Shown: piece after piece, positions 23,360 to 26,219 of the stretch
Layout: every line of letters starts with the position of its first letter
Position numbering within the stretch: the first letter of the stretch is position 1
From: a bacterium
GTDB lineage: Bacteria > Coprothermobacterota > Coprothermobacteria > Coprothermobacterales > JAADFF01
Assembly (NCBI GenBank): GCA_027063755.1
Contig: JAMORD010000137.1
Coordinates: 1 to 26,219, forward strand
Length of the DNA: 26,219 bases
Direction: 5' to 3'
The notes under the pieces: model-generated
The model's input: only the letters and a program-made list of their open reading frames with translations
Databases searched by the model: none
What the model was told of the DNA's origin: nothing
Made by a program: the position numbers and the translations under genes

Positions 23360-23911
23360 TTATCCCTCCCCAGCCTTTTCCATTTCTTCAAACCATTCAA
23401 GAACAGTCTGTGCAAGTGCTATAAGAACATCTCTTACACTTTTTTTGTCAGTTGCCACACATGGCACGATCTTAATATTTGGAGGAAGTCCCATCATATT
23501 TCTAATTTTTTCTGGAGAAATGGCTCCTTCCATGTCTTGCTTGTTAGCGGCAACAACGAATGGAACAGGGGCATAAGCGGAAAATGTGCGAATAATATCT
23601 TTGGCCTTAGCTATAGATTGTGGGTCTGTACTATCTACCATAACAATATACCCAAGCATATCTCTGCTAAGGATTTCCCACATATGTTTAAATCGTGATT
23701 GGCCAGGGGTACCAAAGAGATAGAGAATAAAATCTTCATCGAGTGTTAGTTTGCCATAGTCAATAGCAACAGTTGTTGTTTCTTTAACCTTTTCTTCTGG
23801 ATTGGTAATAGGTTGATCTGTATTGACAACACCTATCTCTGATATCGTTCGGATAAATTCTGTCTTTCCAGAGTTAAACGGGCCTGTAACGACAACTTTA
23901 ATATCGCTCAT
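23360..23911 (-). CDS. Ras-like/MglA-type small GTPase (COG2229-like)
   Basis: A small GTPase of 183 residues. G1 is G-P-F-N-S-G-K-T (10-17); G2 is E-T-T-T-V-A-I-D (44-51); G3 is F-G-T-P-G-Q (66-71), where the usual D is replaced by G67 as in COG2229-type proteins; G4 is N-K-Q-D (123-126); G5 is C-V-A-T-D. This family pairs with roadblock proteins and with DUF742 winged-helix proteins in actinobacterial conservons, and MglA sets polarity in Myxococcus and Thermus. The next gene downstream is the roadblock protein, its likely regulator. No lipidation motif is seen. ATG 23911 follows a GGGGGG run. Confidence 0.87.
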   Translation of the reverse strand: MSDIKVVVTGPFNSGKTEFIRTISEIGVVNTDQPITNPEEKVKETTTVAIDYGKLTLDEDFILYLFGTPGQSRFKHMWEILSRDMLGYIVMVDSTDPQSIAKAKDIIRTFSAYAPVPFVVAANKQDMEGAISPEKIRNMMGLPPNIKIVPCVATDKKSVRDVLIALAQTVLEWFEEMEKAGEG

Positions 23912-23923
23912 AATTGTACCCCC

Positions 23924-24733
23924 CTATAACTTCTTTTTCAGTAGGTCTATGAAACGCTGAATAATACCTTTGGAATATGGTCTTTGTTTTTTTCGCTTGT
24001 TACTCCCTTTCTTAGATTGAATAATCCCCAATTTTATTAGTTCCGTGAGTTTTGCCTTTATTTCAGCCTCATCTGTATCTGGATGGTTAGCGTGTATTTC
24101 CTTTATGATATCCTTTGCTCTTTTGGTTGATGTTTTAACCATTAAGAAGATTTGCCACGATAGGTCGTCAAGTTCAGGATGCTTTACGAGTATACTGGCA
24201 GCCATTGGAGATACTTCAAGGTAGTCATCTTCGCTGCCGACAAATCTTCTAAATTCATTTTCTTTTTGTATTCTGTTTCGTACATCGTCTAGTATCTCGG
24301 AGATGTGTGTGGGAGGGAGCTTGGTAACAACATTTTCAGGTATTTTGAAATTGGGTAGAAACATAATTTTGGCATTATTCCAACCAAGCATGGTTTTTAC
24401 CTTATCCATGATAAACTGCCTGGCTGCATACACCTCTCCTGAGTTCCGTTCAAGATATTCAGCATATTCTCTCTTAGTAGCAACATCCCATTCCCTCTGG
24501 ACAATTTTGGTGAGCATGTTTTTATCAAGGTTGCGGGCATACACGATGTATTGCGCCAGAGAATTCGGAAGTTTAGATGTTAGTGCGATGGATATCCAGC
24601 CTCCTGCTATATTAATAAGACCTGCTTGGTATGTATTGGTACGGTATATCATGATAACTGCATCGCTTTGTTTTTTCTCAAGGTATGAAAGCAAATCAAG
24701 TAAACCAATGGTGTTTGTGTCCATTTTAATCAT
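23924..24733 (-). CDS. PATAN/DUF4388-like protein with winged helix and basic tail
   Basis: A 269-residue protein. The N-terminus (about 8-110; L-L-D-L-L-S-Y-L-E-K-K, G-L-I-N-I-A-G-G-W-I-S-I-A) matches the PATAN/DUF4388 type found with response regulators and GTPases. A middle helical part follows, then a winged-helix-like segment (about 175-240). The last 30 residues are strongly basic (S-K-K-G-S-N-K-R-K-K at 240-249 and L-L-K-K-K-L at the end), a possible membrane- or nucleic-acid-binding tail. ATG 24733 follows GAGGTG, and its ATGA overlaps the stop of the upstream membrane gene. Role in the GTPase pathway inferred from context. The PATAN call is by pattern only. Confidence 0.65.
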   Translation of the reverse strand: MIKMDTNTIGLLDLLSYLEKKQSDAVIMIYRTNTYQAGLINIAGGWISIALTSKLPNSLAQYIVYARNLDKNMLTKIVQREWDVATKREYAEYLERNSGEVYAARQFIMDKVKTMLGWNNAKIMFLPNFKIPENVVTKLPPTHISEILDDVRNRIQKENEFRRFVGSEDDYLEVSPMAASILVKHPELDDLSWQIFLMVKTSTKRAKDIIKEIHANHPDTDEAEIKAKLTELIKLGIIQSKKGSNKRKKQRPYSKGIIQRFIDLLKKKL

Positions 24734-25320
24734 CGCTCAGCACCTCTAAGAGTGGTTCTTTTTTTTATAAGTGAAGCAATACCGATAAAGACAGCAGCAG
24801 TAGCAGGAACGGAAAAATGCATGTAGGTACGAAATAGTACAGTAAGAATTTCATCGGTGCCTAATGCCATATACATGATGTGGGAAAGATCAAAGTCATC
24901 TCTGGCAACGATAGGTATTAGTAGATTGGAAAATAGGAGATATATGAGGACGGTGTAAGCTTTACTGGTGAAACCGACATCCATAAGTATGTTTTTTAGT
25001 GCTATTTCCGGTGGCATAAAGTTCAGACTAATAACCATGCCTACAAATAAAAGTAGACCACCAAGAGTTGTTTTCAACATACTCCAAGGACTAAGCGTGG
25101 TAATGGGATATGCGAGAATAAAGATTTTGATTATAAGTGATACATTGAAAAATGTTTCTGTGGAGAATCCACTAAATATGTATGGTAGTTCCCAGAGGAT
25201 GACAACTACAGCATGAATGGCACCAGCAGGTATCATCCACAAACTTCCCCACAATATAAGGGCATAAGTATATAACATGCCAGTTGATAAATGACCAAAC
25301 ATATTTTGTATTCCTCTCAT
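24730..25320 (-). CDS. Unknown polytopic membrane protein
   Basis: First gene of the GTPase cluster: about five or six hydrophobic helices in 196 residues (first pair about 13-48, others near 58-80, 85-105, 120-140 and 165-190) and a basic C-terminus (K-K-R-T-T-L-R). I recognise no family. The frame extends to an ATG at 25404, but that start has no ribosome binding site and adds an ill-fitting 28 residues that overlap the divergent helicase gene. An extended -10 lies exactly 7 nt before ATG 25320, giving a leaderless transcript, so 25320 is chosen. Stop and next start overlap (ATGA). It may anchor the GTPase module to the membrane; this is inference. Confidence 0.62.
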   Translation of the reverse strand: MRGIQNMFGHLSTGMLYTYALILWGSLWMIPAGAIHAVVVILWELPYIFSGFSTETFFNVSLIIKIFILAYPITTLSPWSMLKTTLGGLLLFVGMVISLNFMPPEIALKNILMDVGFTSKAYTVLIYLLFSNLLIPIVARDDFDLSHIMYMALGTDEILTVLFRTYMHFSVPATAAVFIGIASLIKKRTTLRGAER

Positions 25321-25336
25321 GTTTGTTATTATACCA
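25318..25336 (-). promoter_or_regulatory. Extended -10 promoter, leaderless, of the GTPase cluster
   Basis: On the minus strand TGGTATAAT (25336-25328), then seven bases AACAAAC, then ATG at 25320. The expected transcript start falls on or next to the A of the ATG. A weak TTGGTT lies 16 bp upstream of the -10. No Shine-Dalgarno sequence precedes this ATG. Confidence 0.62.
25327..25332 (+). promoter_or_regulatory. Candidate -10 of the helicase gene
   Basis: TATTAT on the plus strand (five of six), lying on nearly the same bases as the opposing -10. Predicted start near 25339, directly before GGAGGG (25340-25345). The -35 is weak. Confidence 0.4.
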
Positions 25337-25356
25337 AGTGGAGGGATAAAACCAAG

Positions 25357-26219
25357 ATGATAAACAATATATTGAAAAATATTCCTGTAGACGGTATAAA
25401 GCATTTATATATTGATAACACTATTTTAGATACTGTGCCTAACGACATATACCCATCACTACATTATAGATATCTTTATGATTACCAATATGATGTTGTT
25501 AATGCTATTTTAGAGCATAATGTATTTGTTAGTGCTCCTACAGGCAGTGGGAAGACACTATCCTTTGCCCTTGCATATGCCCGTATGAGGGAGAATAGCC
25601 CCGAGGCTACTATGCTTGTTATATATCCTCGTAAGGCATTAGCAAGAGACCAAATGCTTGCCCTGAGTGATATTTTTGGTCATATTCCCCATATGGAAAC
25701 TGTTAAGATAATGGCTTATGATGGTGATGTTTCATCACTTCAGAAGAGAGAAGCATTGCTTGGAGCCGATGTTATTGTGTCTAATTTTTATGGTATACAT
25801 GTCTATTTAGCCAATCATGGTGCGTGGGCAAGGTTTTTATCAAAGCTATCTCTTGTTGTGATAGATGAAACTCATTTGTACTCTGGAGTGTTTGGCACCC
25901 ATGTTTCTTATGTTATTCGTAGGCTTAGGAGACTGGCATCGCTGTATGGGGCGGCGCCTAAGTTTCTGCTACTATCTGCTACAGTTTCAGAACCTGATAA
26001 ATCGGGTGAGCTGCTTGTTGGTTTACCGTTTGTATCTGTAGAAGTCCCTGGTTTGTCTATGTACTCTAAAGATTTATATTTTCTGACAACATCTTCTGGA
26101 AAGGAGAGACGACTCCTTATATCTCTTGTACAGCAGCTTATAGATTACGGATATAGGGGTATGGTGTTTTTTAACTCCCGTGAGGAGATGGAGCGCATTT
26201 ACTATGCTATGAAGGGGAG
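25357..26219 (+). CDS. MrfA/YprA-type DEAD/DEAH helicase, partial
   Basis: The first 287 residues of a superfamily 2 helicase cut by the window edge. Visible motifs are Q44 with nearby aromatics (Q-motif), Walker A A-P-T-G-S-G-K-T (60-67), motif Ia Y-P-R-K-A-L-A-R-D-Q (90-99), D-E-T-H (170-173), S-A-T (207-209) and the start of domain 2 (G-M-V-F-F-N-S). The block I-D-E-T-H-L-Y-S-G-V-F-G-T-H followed by I-R-R-L-R-R-L is typical of the MrfA/YprA (COG1205) group, DNA-repair helicases usually followed by a cysteine-rich C-terminal domain that lies beyond this window. ATG 25357 is 11 nt after GGAGGG, rather long but the only candidate. Confidence 0.85.
   Translation, partial: MINNILKNIPVDGIKHLYIDNTILDTVPNDIYPSLHYRYLYDYQYDVVNAILEHNVFVSAPTGSGKTLSFALAYARMRENSPEATMLVIYPRKALARDQMLALSDIFGHIPHMETVKIMAYDGDVSSLQKREALLGADVIVSNFYGIHVYLANHGAWARFLSKLSLVVIDETHLYSGVFGTHVSYVIRRLRRLASLYGAAPKFLLLSATVSEPDKSGELLVGLPFVSVEVPGLSMYSKDLYFLTTSSGKERRLLISLVQQLIDYGYRGMVFFNSREEMERIYYAMKG

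Noticed and set aside
23178-23576. A 132-codon plus-strand frame across the roadblock and GTPase genes
   Set aside because: Both minus-strand genes have family motifs and ribosome binding sites; the opposing frame is Ser-rich without a start signal.
24303-24749. A 148-codon plus-strand frame opposite the PATAN-like gene
   Set aside because: No ribosome binding site or domain; it is antisense to a gene with coupled start and stop signals.
25357-26219. CRISPR-associated Cas3 helicase
   Set aside because: The D-E-T-H-L-Y-S-G-V-F-G block fits the MrfA/YprA group, and no HD domain, other cas gene or repeat array is present in the window.

Overview
The window is a gene-dense, moderately AT-rich bacterial chromosome segment. 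It holds 28 confident or probable protein genes and one candidate small ORF. I see no rRNA, tRNA, CRISPR array, insertion sequence or phage gene. Most genes have strong GGAGG-type ribosome binding sites and short or negative spacing, and GTG starts are common. The gene set and order (thiN, an Asp23-like gene, fakA, recG, rsmD) recall Firmicutes-like and deep-branching Gram-positive-type lineages. A long RecG N-terminus, bacterial SpeD with an ACAULIS5-like aminopropyltransferase, and a roadblock/GTPase cluster would fit a thermophilic or anaerobic lineage such as Coprothermobacterota or Caldisericota. That placement is a guess and cannot be fixed from this sequence alone.

Layout. (1) 67-8358, plus strand: one tight housekeeping operon of thiamine pyrophosphokinase, a MobB-like GTPase with a C-terminal Fe-S motif, an Asp23-like protein, fatty-acid kinase FakA, RecG, a HisC-type aminotransferase, RsmD and a Cof-type HAD phosphatase. 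It ends in a bidirectional terminator. (2) 8402-9316, minus: phosphate butyryltransferase, divergent from a lipase-like hydrolase (9430-10587) and a UMF1-type transporter (to 12133). (3) 12130-12906, minus: a zinc phospholipase C-like protein, divergent from an unrecognised protein with an internal duplication (13004-14086). (4) 14159-19174, plus: a second operon with a short RadC-like protein, a nitrilase-family amidohydrolase, phosphoglucomutase/phosphomannomutase, a CvpA-like membrane protein, an HtrA protease and RlmH. (5) 19338-20700: speD-speE polyamine genes behind a near-consensus promoter. (6) 20802-22230: a candidate small ORF overlapping the start of a CNNM/CBS (CorC-HlyC) membrane protein. 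(7) 22260-25320, minus: a five-gene cluster of membrane protein, PATAN-like protein, Ras-like/MglA-like GTPase, roadblock protein and a winged-helix protein. (8) 25357 to the end, plus: the first part of an MrfA/YprA-type helicase.

The most interesting part is the five-gene minus-strand cluster. It resembles actinobacterial conservons (roadblock + DUF742-type winged helix + GTPase) but has no histidine kinase; instead it has a small membrane protein and two different winged-helix-ended proteins. Other points of note are two probable leaderless transcripts with extended -10 promoters, an ACL5-like aminopropyltransferase, two rRNA methyltransferases with altered signature residues, and the duplicated unknown protein at 13004-14086.
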